Source: JAUIAI01 sp049680625
GTDB lineage: Bacteria; Pseudomonadota; Gammaproteobacteria; Burkholderiales; Burkholderiaceae_E
Reading direction: 5' to 3'
Length of the DNA stretch: 64,000 bases
Assembly: GCA_049680625.1 (NCBI GenBank)
Contig: JBAUID010000027.1
Location: forward strand, 58,635 to 122,634
The translations under genes and the position numbers were made by a program. This document shows, piece after piece, positions 18,286 through 26,286 of this stretch. The first letter of the stretch is position 1. Each line of letters starts with the position of its first letter. Below the pieces are notes generated by a model, which searched no databases, was not told the DNA's origin, and saw nothing but the letters and a program-made list of their open reading frames with translations.

Positions 18286-18833
18286 ACACCCGAAGACAAT
18301 TCATGGGGTGTTGGGGCATCAACCTCAAAGACGTTGATGGTCATTGAGACAAAACCGTAGTAACCGAGCACACCAACCAGATCAATCACGGCGTCTCGAC
18401 CCAACACCTTGATAGCGCGGTCATAAGTCGCCTGCGCAATGCAGCGCTCAGTTAACAGTTCGCTGGCCAGTGCGTATACGGCAGCCTCGTCATCGAGGGT
18501 GAACTCCGGTGTTTGTGACGTCCGAATTGCTTCGACAATATTCGGGGCAAGGCCGGCTTGCAGCCCAATTTTTTTATGTGCCTGCCATTCATACTCGGAA
18601 GACCAATGGCGGGCAGTCACCAGTATTGCCAACTCGGACAGCCGTGGTTCCAGCGAACTATCGTATCGGCAATACTGCCCCAGGGCCTGGGCACGCTCTG
18701 CTAATTCGGGGCGCCAGAGCCACACCGCAAGCGGCCCGCGTACCCCACCGCGCGGCCCGGAGGCGATCGCGTCATAAACGGCGCGTTGCGCCTCGTCAAG
18801 ATCGGCCACCGCTGGCGGCTGCAATCGGCTCAT
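18282..18833 (-). CDS. Carboxymuconolactone decarboxylase family protein
   Basis: A 183-residue AhpD/CMD-fold protein. The helical core around ELAILVTARHWSSEYEWQAHKKIGLQAGL is recognisable, with the conserved Glu and His of CMD-type proteins. The CxxC of peroxidase-type AhpD is absent, so a disulfide-reductase role is unlikely. Related proteins act as decarboxylases or have unassigned roles in lactone and aromatic catabolism. Translation is coupled to the LigI-like gene (4-base overlap), which strongly suggests that the two act on related intermediates. AGGAGAACCC precedes the ATG. Confidence 0.82.
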   Translation of the reverse strand: MSRLQPPAVADLDEAQRAVYDAIASGPRGGVRGPLAVWLWRPELAERAQALGQYCRYDSSLEPRLSELAILVTARHWSSEYEWQAHKKIGLQAGLAPNIVEAIRTSQTPEFTLDDEAAVYALASELLTERCIAQATYDRAIKVLGRDAVIDLVGVLGYYGFVSMTINVFEVDAPTPHELSSGV

Positions 18834-18919
18834 TGGGTTCTCCTGTTTATATAGTTTTTGTCAGTTCGATTCCATGGGCCCACCGGAAACACCGCAAGCA
18901 CGGCGGCCCCGCCAATTGC

Positions 18920-19558
18920 TCAGGTGTCAGGTGCCCTGGTTTGTTCGAAAGCGGGCTCGTGCACGGCAAATGCCGCCAGCCAGTTGACGAGCACGGGATG
19001 CTCTTTGCGCCAACTGACTGGTTTACGCCAGTCCAGATAGGCCAGTGCGCACGCCAGGCCAATCGACACAACATCAGTGTGGTCAGCGCGCGGCGGCGCA
19101 GCTGATAAGGCCGCCAGGGCCCGCTCGACCTTGCCCTGTTGATGTGCCAGATAACGGCTCGACACTTGTTCTGGTTCTCGAAAGCGATGCTCGTACACCA
19201 TCAGCAGCGCGGCATCGGTGAGACCATCACACAGACTGGCGGCCGTCAGGATGTCCAGCCGTTCCGCTCCACTGGCCGGGATTAACGGCGCACGCTGCGA
19301 AATACTGTCTAAGTATTCGACAATTACCCGACTATCGAACATGACTCGACCGTCCGGCAGTAACAGGCAAGGCATTTTGCCCAGTGGGTTTTGTAACCTC
19401 AGGCTGTCAGATTCGTCCAGCGTGTCCGCGGGAACGATATCGATTGCATCTGCGAGCCCGTGAACCAGCACTGCGATTCGGGTCTTACGACCATAGGGGG
19501 AAGTCGCCGTGGTGCGCAGGGTGATGCGGTCCGGAGCTTCAGTCTGACTGATTTTCAC
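18920..19558 (-). CDS. Glutathione S-transferase family protein
   Basis: A 212-residue GST. The N-terminal thioredoxin-like domain has SPYGRKTRIAVLVHGL and the cis-Pro region NPLGKMPCLL, followed by the glutathione-binding DSRVIVEYLD. A helical C-terminal domain covers about 90-205. The closest remembered pattern is the YibF-like bacterial group. A Ser in TATSPYGRK is the probable thiol-activating residue. The GTG start at 19558 follows AAGGATAATGAA; the nearby ATG is out of frame and stops at once. It lies in the catabolic run, 86 bases before the CMD gene start, and a role in an etherase or isomerase step is conceivable but not shown. Confidence 0.88.
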   Translation of the reverse strand: MKISQTEAPDRITLRTTATSPYGRKTRIAVLVHGLADAIDIVPADTLDESDSLRLQNPLGKMPCLLLPDGRVMFDSRVIVEYLDSISQRAPLIPASGAERLDILTAASLCDGLTDAALLMVYEHRFREPEQVSSRYLAHQQGKVERALAALSAAPPRADHTDVVSIGLACALAYLDWRKPVSWRKEHPVLVNWLAAFAVHEPAFEQTRAPDT

Positions 19559-19616
19559 TTCATTATCCTTGGTAACTAATGCTGTTTAAGTTTGCTACCG
19601 ACGCCGTTTATCCCAC

Positions 19617-20609
19617 CTACGCCACGGAAACCAGTGAGGATTGAATCTGCCTGATTTGCTCAAGCGCCGGCGCCGGCAAAGGCCCCTTATTCACTGCCTG
19701 CGCAGCAGACTCTAGCTCTTGCCGGGTTGCAATGCCGATCTCGGTGGTCGGCAAGACCGGGTTTGACACGGCATAGCGAATGGCCAGCTCTGGCAGACTG
19801 GCTGCATAGCCGGCATCAACCAGCGATTGAAATTGCAGTGCGCGGCGCACATCGGTTGCATAGTCGGTGTCAGAACCGATCGGTGCCACCTCGGCCATAC
19901 CCAGCGGATGACGCGCTTCGGTGCCGCTGAGCGCCCCGCCTGCCAGCACGCGTACTCCAATTGCACCAACCCCGTGTTGTTCGGCGAGATTGAGAAGACA
20001 ACGGTAGTCCTCAGCAGGATACCCCGCTGGCACGACCTCGCCGGCGGAGGGCACCAGGAGGTTATAAAATATCTGTGCGCTGTCAAACGCATCAGACTCA
20101 ACCAACTGACACAACTGTTGCGGGTCACCCTTGGCGGTGAAGCCGATAAAGCGGGTCTTGCCAGCCTCACGCAATTTGTCGAAGGCCGGAACAACATCGT
20201 GCAAAACTTGATCTGCACTGAGGGTGCCGTGTCGATCCGGACGCCCAATGGTGTTATGCAGTTGAAACAGATCCACGTGATCAAGCTTCAGCCTGGTGAG
20301 GCTGGCATCGATTGACCGACGCACCGCACCGGCAATGTCGCCTAAATCGGCATCTATTAGCCCGACCTTTGTGCTGACAATAATGCCATCGGTGTTGCCG
20401 CTGAGCGCCCGTCCAAGATTAGTTTCGGACGCACCATTACCGTAACTTGCCGCGGTATCAAAGAAGTTAATGCCGTTATCCCGCGCCCAGGCAACCGCAT
20501 TATCCTGATCGGTGCTATCACCCCGGGTCATCAGACCACCAACAGCGCCACAACCGAAGGTAAGACGAGAAACTTCCAGGCCTGTGCGACCAAATACAGA
20601 TTTTTGCAT
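19617..20609 (-). CDS. Aldo/keto reductase
   Basis: A 330-residue aldo/keto reductase of the TIM-barrel superfamily. The catalytic tetrad is visible as Asp51 and Tyr56 (FDTAASYGNGASE), Lys81 (STKVGL) and His118 (LFQLHN). NADPH-binding segments lie near the C-terminus (IGIATRQELESA). The N-terminus FGRTGLEVSRLTFGCGAVGG is standard for the family. The substrate is unknown; such enzymes reduce aldehydes or sugars, or oxidise galactose-like lactols. The ATG follows GAGGTGTAGTC. It lies between the GST and flavin monooxygenase genes on the same strand. Confidence 0.93.
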   Translation of the reverse strand: MQKSVFGRTGLEVSRLTFGCGAVGGLMTRGDSTDQDNAVAWARDNGINFFDTAASYGNGASETNLGRALSGNTDGIIVSTKVGLIDADLGDIAGAVRRSIDASLTRLKLDHVDLFQLHNTIGRPDRHGTLSADQVLHDVVPAFDKLREAGKTRFIGFTAKGDPQQLCQLVESDAFDSAQIFYNLLVPSAGEVVPAGYPAEDYRCLLNLAEQHGVGAIGVRVLAGGALSGTEARHPLGMAEVAPIGSDTDYATDVRRALQFQSLVDAGYAASLPELAIRYAVSNPVLPTTEIGIATRQELESAAQAVNKGPLPAPALEQIRQIQSSLVSVA

Positions 20610-20642
20610 GACTACACCTCTAGTTTGTTTACGACTCGCAGG

Positions 20643-21938
20643 CTAGCTGCGCACGATAGCCGCAGTAGCTTCATGGTAATTCATATAGTTGCGCTGTTTG
20701 ACGATGTGATCGGCAAGGTAACGAGCATCGTGCCATACGCCGTAAATGAAGGAAGAACCGCGCCGAGACAACCACGGCAGACCCAGAAAATACACGCCGG
20801 GCTCCGATGAGACGCCGCGCTGATGACAGGGTTTACCGTTCGCATCAAATGCATTCGCCTTTAGCCAACTGTAGTCCGCTGTATAACCAGTTGCCCAGAT
20901 AACCGACGAGACCCCTGCCGACCGAAGGTTCAACATAGCCACCGGATTGGTGACACATTCCGGGTCGGGGCCAATCTGGCGAGCTTGGGGTTCCTCAGGC
21001 AGATTGAGTCCGTTACGGGCCACGTAGGCATCAGCTTCATCCAGTACCGACAGGTAATTCGCATCGCCGCGCGCAATATTGGCCGGCAGATCTGCGGAAA
21101 AATGCAACGCACCATCGCTATAAGACTGGGTCATCCCAACCAGGGTCATACCCAAGGCTGCAAATTGCCGAAAGTCGACGGTAAATCCGCCGTGTGCACC
21201 GCTGACCGAAATGGTCACGTGTTCAGTGCCCGGGGTCGGCGCAACCGCATCCCATTTACCCAGTACACCCAGCCACCAGACGTAATCGCGTCCACGATAA
21301 CGACGCGGTGGACGGTCGTGCGCCCCAACCGACAAGTAAACCCGCTTACCCGCACGGGTAAGTTCGTGGGCAATCTGTGCCCCCGACGAGCCCGCGCCGA
21401 TGACCATGACTGCGCCATCGGGTAGCTGCGCCGGATTTTTGTAGTCGCGTGAATGGATTTGCATAATCCCCGCGTCGCCCGGAATCAGCGCGGGAAAAAC
21501 AGGCTGTTGAAAAGGCCCGGTGGCAACCACAATATTGGTCGCTTCAAAAACAGACTCAATGACGGCTTCAGTGACGGCCGCCGTCGTGTGCACCCGAAAA
21601 CCTGCGCGCCCGACCATGCGCTCGGCGCTCGTGACTTCAACTCCGCAGCGAATCGGCGCATTGATGGCTGCGGCATACGCCTCAAAGTATCTGGCGACCG
21701 CCTCTTTTGGGGCAAACTGGTCAGGCCCGACCTCAGCAAATTCCATGGTCGGGAATCGATCATGCCAGGCTGGGCCGTTAGCCACGAGCGAATCCCAGCG
21801 GCCATTGCGCCAGCTTTCCGCGATTTGGTTTCGCTCCAGGATGAGGTGTTCAACCTGAGCCGTGCGCAGATGCTCGCTCATGGCCAATCCGGCCTGGCCA
21901 CCACCCACGATCAAGGTGTCAATGGTTTGCACTGTCAT
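20643..21938 (-). CDS. Flavin-containing monooxygenase-like NAD(P)/FAD oxidoreductase
   Basis: A 431-residue two-dinucleotide-binding flavoprotein. The FAD loop is VGGGQAGLAM (11-20), VVATGPFQQPVFP follows, and the NAD(P)H loop is VIGAGSSGAQ (about 166-176). VIWATGYTADYSWL near residue 355 is the conserved late ATG motif. It resembles CzcO-like and FMO-type proteins that hydroxylate or do Baeyer-Villiger chemistry, though the full BVMO fingerprint is not evident. The start is the ATG at 21938, with AAGGG seven bases upstream; an in-frame start at 22013 would add 25 residues before the FAD domain. It heads the leftward catabolic run, divergent from the nitroreductase gene. Confidence 0.85.
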   Translation of the reverse strand: MTVQTIDTLIVGGGQAGLAMSEHLRTAQVEHLILERNQIAESWRNGRWDSLVANGPAWHDRFPTMEFAEVGPDQFAPKEAVARYFEAYAAAINAPIRCGVEVTSAERMVGRAGFRVHTTAAVTEAVIESVFEATNIVVATGPFQQPVFPALIPGDAGIMQIHSRDYKNPAQLPDGAVMVIGAGSSGAQIAHELTRAGKRVYLSVGAHDRPPRRYRGRDYVWWLGVLGKWDAVAPTPGTEHVTISVSGAHGGFTVDFRQFAALGMTLVGMTQSYSDGALHFSADLPANIARGDANYLSVLDEADAYVARNGLNLPEEPQARQIGPDPECVTNPVAMLNLRSAGVSSVIWATGYTADYSWLKANAFDANGKPCHQRGVSSEPGVYFLGLPWLSRRGSSFIYGVWHDARYLADHIVKQRNYMNYHEATAAIVRS

Positions 21939-22039
21939 ATCAAAGCCCTTATTGTGCCTGTGCTGCTGAACCCGCACATTTGGCCAACGATAGCAGGCCA
22001 TCGGTTGTGTCAAAAGCTGCCGAACATATCGCGGAAGAA

Positions 22040-22069
22040 GCTAACCGCCTAAGAGCTAACTCCCTAATA
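22040..22069. repeat. 15-bp imperfect tandem duplication
   Basis: GCTAACCGCCTAAGA (22040-22054) is followed at once by GCTAACTCCCTAATA (22055-22069), 11 or 12 of 15 positions identical. It lies in the promoter gap between the flavin monooxygenase and nitroreductase genes. Confidence 0.6.
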
Positions 22070-22085
22070 ATCAAGGATACTGTTT

Positions 22086-22784
22086 ATGAATTTTGAGACC
22101 CTGGTCAGCACACGTCGTAGTGTGCGTGGCTATAAGCCCGATCCGGTTCCTCAACACATCATTGAAGAGATCATCGATATTGCCAAGTGCGCCCCCTCGT
22201 CAATGAATACCCAACCCTGGCACATCCATGTTGTTACCGGCGAACCTCTAAACCGCATTCGCCAGGGAAACACCGAAAAAATGATGGCTGGAAAAAAACC
22301 GCAGCGCGATATTTCCACCAGCGAAGGATACAAAGGTATCTACCGGGACCGCCAGGTGGCAATTGCAGTCCAGTTGTTTGAGGCCATGGGCATCGAACGC
22401 AATGACAAAGAGCGACGTACAGATTGGGTTATGCGCGGCTTTCGCCAGTTCGATGCACCCGTGTCTATCGTACTGACCTACGACAAGGTCATGGAGCCGG
22501 CGACAATCAGCCATTTTGACCTGGGCGCCCTGTCTTACGCCTTGTGCCTGGCGGCGTGGAGCAAAGGGCTGGGTACGGTAATTAACGGTCAGGGCATCAT
22601 GCAATCGAATGTTGTGCGCGAGCACGCAGGGATTCCCGACTCGCAGAACATCATGATATGTATTGCGATGGGCTACCCCGACGAGAGCTTTGTCGCCAAC
22701 GAGGTACGGTCAACCCGCGCTCGAAACGACGACTTCGTTCGATTTGTCGGTTTCGACCATGCTGAATCGACTGATCCCGCGTGA
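22086..22784 (+). CDS. Nitroreductase family protein
   Basis: A 232-residue FMN-dependent oxidoreductase. The family start STRRSVRGYKPDPVP, APSSMNTQPWH (FMN phosphate region, about 37-47) and the late AMGYPDESFVANEVRS are visible. These enzymes reduce nitro groups, enones or quinones with NAD(P)H. ATG 22086 follows AAGGATACTGTTT. It is divergent from the catabolic run, sharing a short promoter gap of about 147 bases with the flavin monooxygenase, which suggests joint regulation. The substrate is unknown. Confidence 0.92.
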   Translation: MNFETLVSTRRSVRGYKPDPVPQHIIEEIIDIAKCAPSSMNTQPWHIHVVTGEPLNRIRQGNTEKMMAGKKPQRDISTSEGYKGIYRDRQVAIAVQLFEAMGIERNDKERRTDWVMRGFRQFDAPVSIVLTYDKVMEPATISHFDLGALSYALCLAAWSKGLGTVINGQGIMQSNVVREHAGIPDSQNIMICIAMGYPDESFVANEVRSTRARNDDFVRFVGFDHAESTDPA

Positions 22785-22808
22785 CGGGCCCGGTGCTAAT
22801 CGGGCCCG
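22785..22808. terminator. GC-rich hairpin between convergent nitroreductase and ntrC
   Basis: CGGGCCCG (22785-22792) and CGGGCCCG (22801-22808) form an 8-bp stem with loop GTGCTAAT directly after the nitroreductase stop and before the ntrC stop. There is no T tract, so it may only stabilise the transcript ends. Confidence 0.45.
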
Positions 22809-22823
22809 CTCAGTTAGCCAGAT

Positions 22824-24362
22824 TCAGGCGTCCAGATTTAGCTCCTGGATTTTTCGGGTGATTGTGTTGCGCCCCACACCAAGACGATAGGCCGCATCAA
22901 TTCTGCGGCCACGGGTATGTCGCAGGGTAGTCATCAGCACCGCACTCTCGAATTGACGGGTCAGCTCTGCCATCAGGTCACTACGATCATCGCGCGACCA
23001 GGAATCCGGTTGTGCGGCCAGGCAATGCGCGACATGCTGGGCCAGGTAATCAGACCATTGATTGGGGCTGGTGGCCGTCGTCGGCTGCGGCTGGACGCCA
23101 GCGGCCAGTGTTGACGTTATCCCGGACGCTACTGACCCGCCAGACGACTGGTTAACGGTCTGGCTTAACGGCTGGCTTAACGACTGGCTTAACGACTGGT
23201 TGGCATCAGCCGGCATACGCAGATCAGGCGGCAGGTCACCCGGGCCAACCACCTGCGCTGGCGCCATGACCGTTAACCAATGGCAGACGTTCTCCAATTG
23301 GCGAACGTTACCAGGCCAGTCGAAAGCCTGCATGACGGCGATCGCAGGATCGGTCAATTGTTTTGGCTCGCCACCGAGCTTACGCGCACTGGTCTGCAAA
23401 AAATGTCGGGCCAGTAACGGGATATCCTCGCGGCGCTCTCGTAGCCCGGGCAAGCGCAGTCGAATCACGTTCAGGCGATGGAATAAATCTTCGCGAAATT
23501 GGCCATTGCGCACCCGTTCTTCAAGTGCCTGGTGGGTTGCCGCTATCACCCGGACATCGCTGGCTATCGATTCGGCACCACCCACCCGAAAGAAATTGCC
23601 ATCGGACAGCACGCGCAGCAAGCGGGTCTGCAATTCCGGGGGCATGTCACCTATTTCATCCAGGAACAAAGTGCCACCGGCGGCTTGTTCGAAACGCCCT
23701 TTGCGTTGTTGTTGGGCCCCGGTAAAGGCACCCCGCTCGTGCCCAAAAAGCTCAGACTCAAGTAACTCCGGCGGAATTGCCGCCGTATTAATTGCAATAA
23801 AGGGCTTCTCAGACCGGTCGCTGTGTTGATGTAATGCGCGCGCAACCAGTTCTTTGCCGGTGCCGGACTCGCCGGTCACCAGCACGGTCGCCACAGATCC
23901 GGACAAGCGACCAATAGCCCGATAGACCTCTTGCATGGCCGGTGCATTACCCAGTAACCCAAGCTCTGTTGTCGCTGCTTCAGTTGGCGGCATGCCCGTG
24001 GGGCGCTGTTCAACCGCACGACGGACCAGATCGAGTGCATTGCCCAGATCAAATGGTTTGGTAAGGTACTCAAATGCACCAGTTTGAAACGACGATACAG
24101 CACTGTCCAGATCGGAAAACGCTGTCATGATGATGACTGGCAGCCCCGGCATGTTCGAGCGGACTTGTTTCAATAACTCGATGCCATCGGTACCTGGCAT
24201 CCGGATATCAGACAACAACACGCGCGGCCGATCAGAACGCAACGCAGCAAGGCAATCGTCAGCCCGCTCAAAAGTTCTGACCGCAAAACCTTCGCGCAAT
24301 AACGCGCGCTCTAAAACCCATCGTATTGACTGGTCGTCATCAACTATCCAGACACCATCCAT
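22824..24362 (-). CDS. ntrC: Nitrogen regulation response regulator NtrC
   Basis: A 512-residue sigma-54 activator. The receiver domain (1-120) has acidic Asp8/Asp9 and phospho-acceptor Asp52 in SDIRMPGTDG. The AAA+ domain (about 140-375) has GESGTGKE, the sigma-54-contacting GAFTGA and FLDEIGDMP. The C-terminal Fis-type helix-turn-helix is RIDAAYRLGVGRNTITRKIQ. Phosphorylated by NtrB, it turns on nitrogen-scavenging genes such as glnA. The start at ATG 24362 gives MDGVWIVDDD; an upstream ATG at 24398 would add 12 residues. The linker before the HTH is unusually long and contains a Ser-Leu-Ser-Gln repeat encoded by a 12-bp tandem repeat. It follows ntrB by about 50 bases. Confidence 0.95.
   Translation of the reverse strand: MDGVWIVDDDQSIRWVLERALLREGFAVRTFERADDCLAALRSDRPRVLLSDIRMPGTDGIELLKQVRSNMPGLPVIIMTAFSDLDSAVSSFQTGAFEYLTKPFDLGNALDLVRRAVEQRPTGMPPTEAATTELGLLGNAPAMQEVYRAIGRLSGSVATVLVTGESGTGKELVARALHQHSDRSEKPFIAINTAAIPPELLESELFGHERGAFTGAQQQRKGRFEQAAGGTLFLDEIGDMPPELQTRLLRVLSDGNFFRVGGAESIASDVRVIAATHQALEERVRNGQFREDLFHRLNVIRLRLPGLRERREDIPLLARHFLQTSARKLGGEPKQLTDPAIAVMQAFDWPGNVRQLENVCHWLTVMAPAQVVGPGDLPPDLRMPADANQSLSQSLSQPLSQTVNQSSGGSVASGITSTLAAGVQPQPTTATSPNQWSDYLAQHVAHCLAAQPDSWSRDDRSDLMAELTRQFESAVLMTTLRHTRGRRIDAAYRLGVGRNTITRKIQELNLDA
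23148..23207. repeat. 12-bp tandem repeat inside ntrC, four to five copies
   Basis: Units on the + strand are CTGGTTAACGGT, CTGGCTTAACGG, CTGGCTTAACGA and CTGGCTTAACGA, then a degenerate CTGGTTGGCATC, with an exact 12-base period. The period is a multiple of three and encodes SLSQ-type tetrapeptides in the linker between the AAA+ and HTH domains, so copy-number change would not break the frame. Confidence 0.9.
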
Positions 24363-24412
24363 AGCTAATTTCCTGCTGTGCCCGGTCAAGCCGGGCATTG
24401 TCAGAATCGCGG

Positions 24413-25426
24413 TCAGATGTCGACAGGAGCAGTAGACAGGGGAAACAGTAAATGAAAATCAGTCCTCCCCGGCTCACTGCTAAGGTCTATCGAACCACCA
24501 TTCTGTTGAACAAACGACTGCACCAGGGTTAAACCCAGGCCAGTGCCATCAGCCCTTCCGGTGACCAGTGGCAAAAACACACGATCTCGGATTTTGGGGT
24601 TTACCCCCGGGCCGTTGTCTATCACATGCAATTCCAGTGCCAGTTTATGCCGGCGACGGGCAATCGTTACCTGACGGGCCACCCGGGTCACCAAATTGAT
24701 ACGGCCACTACCTTCCAGTGCCTGGGCGGCATTGCGGGTGAGATTGAGCAGAATCTGGATCATTTGCTGCCTATCAACCAAGAGATCCGGCAGACTGGTG
24801 TCATAGTCCCGGGCGATTTCCAGGGTATTAGGAAACTCAGCAACCAGCAACTTGCAGATATGTTCGCAGACTTCGTGAACGTTCACTAACTCGGGCTCGG
24901 TCGGCTGGCGGTGCGGCTCCAGTAATCGATCAACCAGCCGTTCCAGGCGTTCAGTTTCTTTGACGATCACATCAGCGCAATCGATCAGTTCGGTCGCCGG
25001 CATTTCATGACTGAGCAGTTGCGCCGCACCGCGAATACCACCCAACGGATTCTTCACTTCATGGGCGAGGTTGCGCAGAATCTCGCGATGCTCATGGGCT
25101 AATTCGAGCATCCGGTCTTCACGGGCAGCACGCATCCGTGTGTCGGTTTCAATAATTTCGAGAATCATCCCGTCGGGCCAGTCTTCGGGAATGACGGCCG
25201 TGATCAAGACATCAACAGGTTCACGCCTTCCCGGGCGTAGCAGCCCCATCTCTTCGCGCCGGCTCCGGTAGGCCGAGGTTCGCGCCTGCTCAACCAGGGC
25301 ACTCAGGGCTACCGGGTTAACCAGCAGACATTCAACCGGTTCACCCCGAACCAGCCGCGCCGATACTTCGAACAGCAGTTCAGCGGCACCATTGATATAG
25401 TCGATGCGGCCCTGGCCATCAAGCAC
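24413..25426 (-). CDS. ntrB: Nitrogen regulation histidine kinase NtrB, start region frameshifted
   Basis: From GTG 25426 the frame gives 337 residues: PAS domain (VLDGQGRIDYINGAAELLF onward), phospho-acceptor region NLAHEVKNPLGG, and a HATPase with DNGPGVNP and GTGLGLTLV. NtrB phosphorylates or dephosphorylates NtrC under control of PII. The frame is open without ATG, GTG or TTG further up to 25489 and encodes YSGFETLSISI, which belongs to the start of NtrB PAS domains, so GTG 25426 is too late. An ATG at 25512, overlapping the stop of the upstream gene as TGATG, reads MPRIPGPP and then stops directly after a run of seven Cs. One more C, or a -1 slip on the run, joins it to NtrB to give a normal N-terminus. 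It could be slippage, a mutation or a sequencing error. Confidence 0.88.
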   Translation of the reverse strand: MLDGQGRIDYINGAAELLFEVSARLVRGEPVECLLVNPVALSALVEQARTSAYRSRREEMGLLRPGRREPVDVLITAVIPEDWPDGMILEIIETDTRMRAAREDRMLELAHEHREILRNLAHEVKNPLGGIRGAAQLLSHEMPATELIDCADVIVKETERLERLVDRLLEPHRQPTEPELVNVHEVCEHICKLLVAEFPNTLEIARDYDTSLPDLLVDRQQMIQILLNLTRNAAQALEGSGRINLVTRVARQVTIARRRHKLALELHVIDNGPGVNPKIRDRVFLPLVTGRADGTGLGLTLVQSFVQQNGGSIDLSSEPGRTDFHLLFPLSTAPVDI

Positions 25427-25488
25427 AATAATGCTGATTGAAAGGGTTTCGAAGCCGCTGTAGCGGCTGATGTCAGCCGGTTGATTCA

Positions 25489-25495
25489 GGGGGGG
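25489..25495 (-). other. Seven-C homopolymer breaking the ntrB reading frame
   Basis: Seven Gs on the + strand are C CCC CCC on the ntrB strand, placed between the coupled ATG at 25512-25510 and the NtrB frame. In the ATG frame the codon after the run is TGA (25488-25486). A -1 shift gives CTG AAT CAA and continues into the PAS domain. Confidence 0.85.
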
Positions 25496-25511
25496 CCTGG
25501 GATTCGGGGCA

Positions 25512-26027
25512 TCAGGGTTTCAAGGCAGCCAGCTCACGCTGCAAGGCCTTGATATTCCCCTCGCGGCGGGTAATGTCGGCCTTCATCGAATCAACCCGAT
25601 CCAGGTACTTCTGGTAATTGCGTTCATCACCACGCCGGTCCGGCTCACCGTTGTTAAATTCTTTGCGCAGGGCGGCCAACTTTTGTTCTTCGCGTTTGAG
25701 CTCGTCACGCAGTATGCGGGCACGGTCGGTATCCCGTTCGCGTTGTTTGGTCTCTTTAACTTTTGGAAACGCTGCATCAGCGCCCTCCTTCCGGCTTTTA
25801 ATCGCTGCCGTCACCGGCGCTGGCGCCGGAATAGTGGTGATCGTCGGTAACGCGATTTTCTCGCAGGATTTACCGGCACCGGGCAAAGAATTACTGTATT
25901 CGACAACACCAGAAGCCGACTGACAACGGTAAATGACACCAGCATCAGCAGTCGAGACGGCCACGATGGAAATAAGGGTCAGACCCGCCGCGAATAGTCG
26001 GCCGGCAATAGATTGAAGCAGACTCAT
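25512..26027 (-). CDS. DUF4124 domain protein with C-terminal coiled coil, exported
   Basis: A 171-residue protein. A signal peptide (about 1-29, hydrophobic LFAAGLTLISIVAVS, cleavage near ADA) is followed by a short DUF4124 domain starting GVIYRCQSASGVVEYSN and including PGAGKSCEKIALP. A charged, helical tail (about 90-170) has KQRERDTDRARILRDELK and further heptad-like stretches that should form a coiled coil. Its function is unknown. The ATG at 26027 was chosen over 26051 because AGGAAGTT precedes it and the longer form puts acidic residues before the signal. Its stop overlaps the proposed ntrB ATG (TGATG), so the three genes form an operon; a link to nitrogen control is only positional. 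Confidence 0.75.
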   Translation of the reverse strand: MSLLQSIAGRLFAAGLTLISIVAVSTADAGVIYRCQSASGVVEYSNSLPGAGKSCEKIALPTITTIPAPAPVTAAIKSRKEGADAAFPKVKETKQRERDTDRARILRDELKREEQKLAALRKEFNNGEPDRRGDERNYQKYLDRVDSMKADITRREGNIKALQRELAALKP

Positions 26028-26236
26028 AACTTCCTCTGGAAACTCATCCATGTATTGGAAACGCGCAAACTACTGGAAATTTAACGCATTCAGCCCGGTC
26101 TGGCTGACATAAGCCCCGGATAAGCCGCAGGTTCGACCCTGGCAACAGCCTGACACCCCCTAAACCCGCACAAAAACAACACCAGGCCCCGGCTTTAACG
26201 CGCCCCCGAATCCCCCGAAAGCGCCAAATCTGGCAT

Positions 26237-26266
26237 AAAAAAACAGGGGCATTCACGCCCCTGTTC
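26237..26266 (-). terminator. Rho-independent terminator of glnA
   Basis: On the minus strand AACAGGGGCG pairs with TGCCCCTGTT around a short loop, followed by a run of seven Ts. It sits 21 bases past the glnA stop and would separate glnA from the DUF4124-ntrBC unit. Confidence 0.88.
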
Positions 26267-26286
26267 GTACCCCGAAAACCGCCGGT

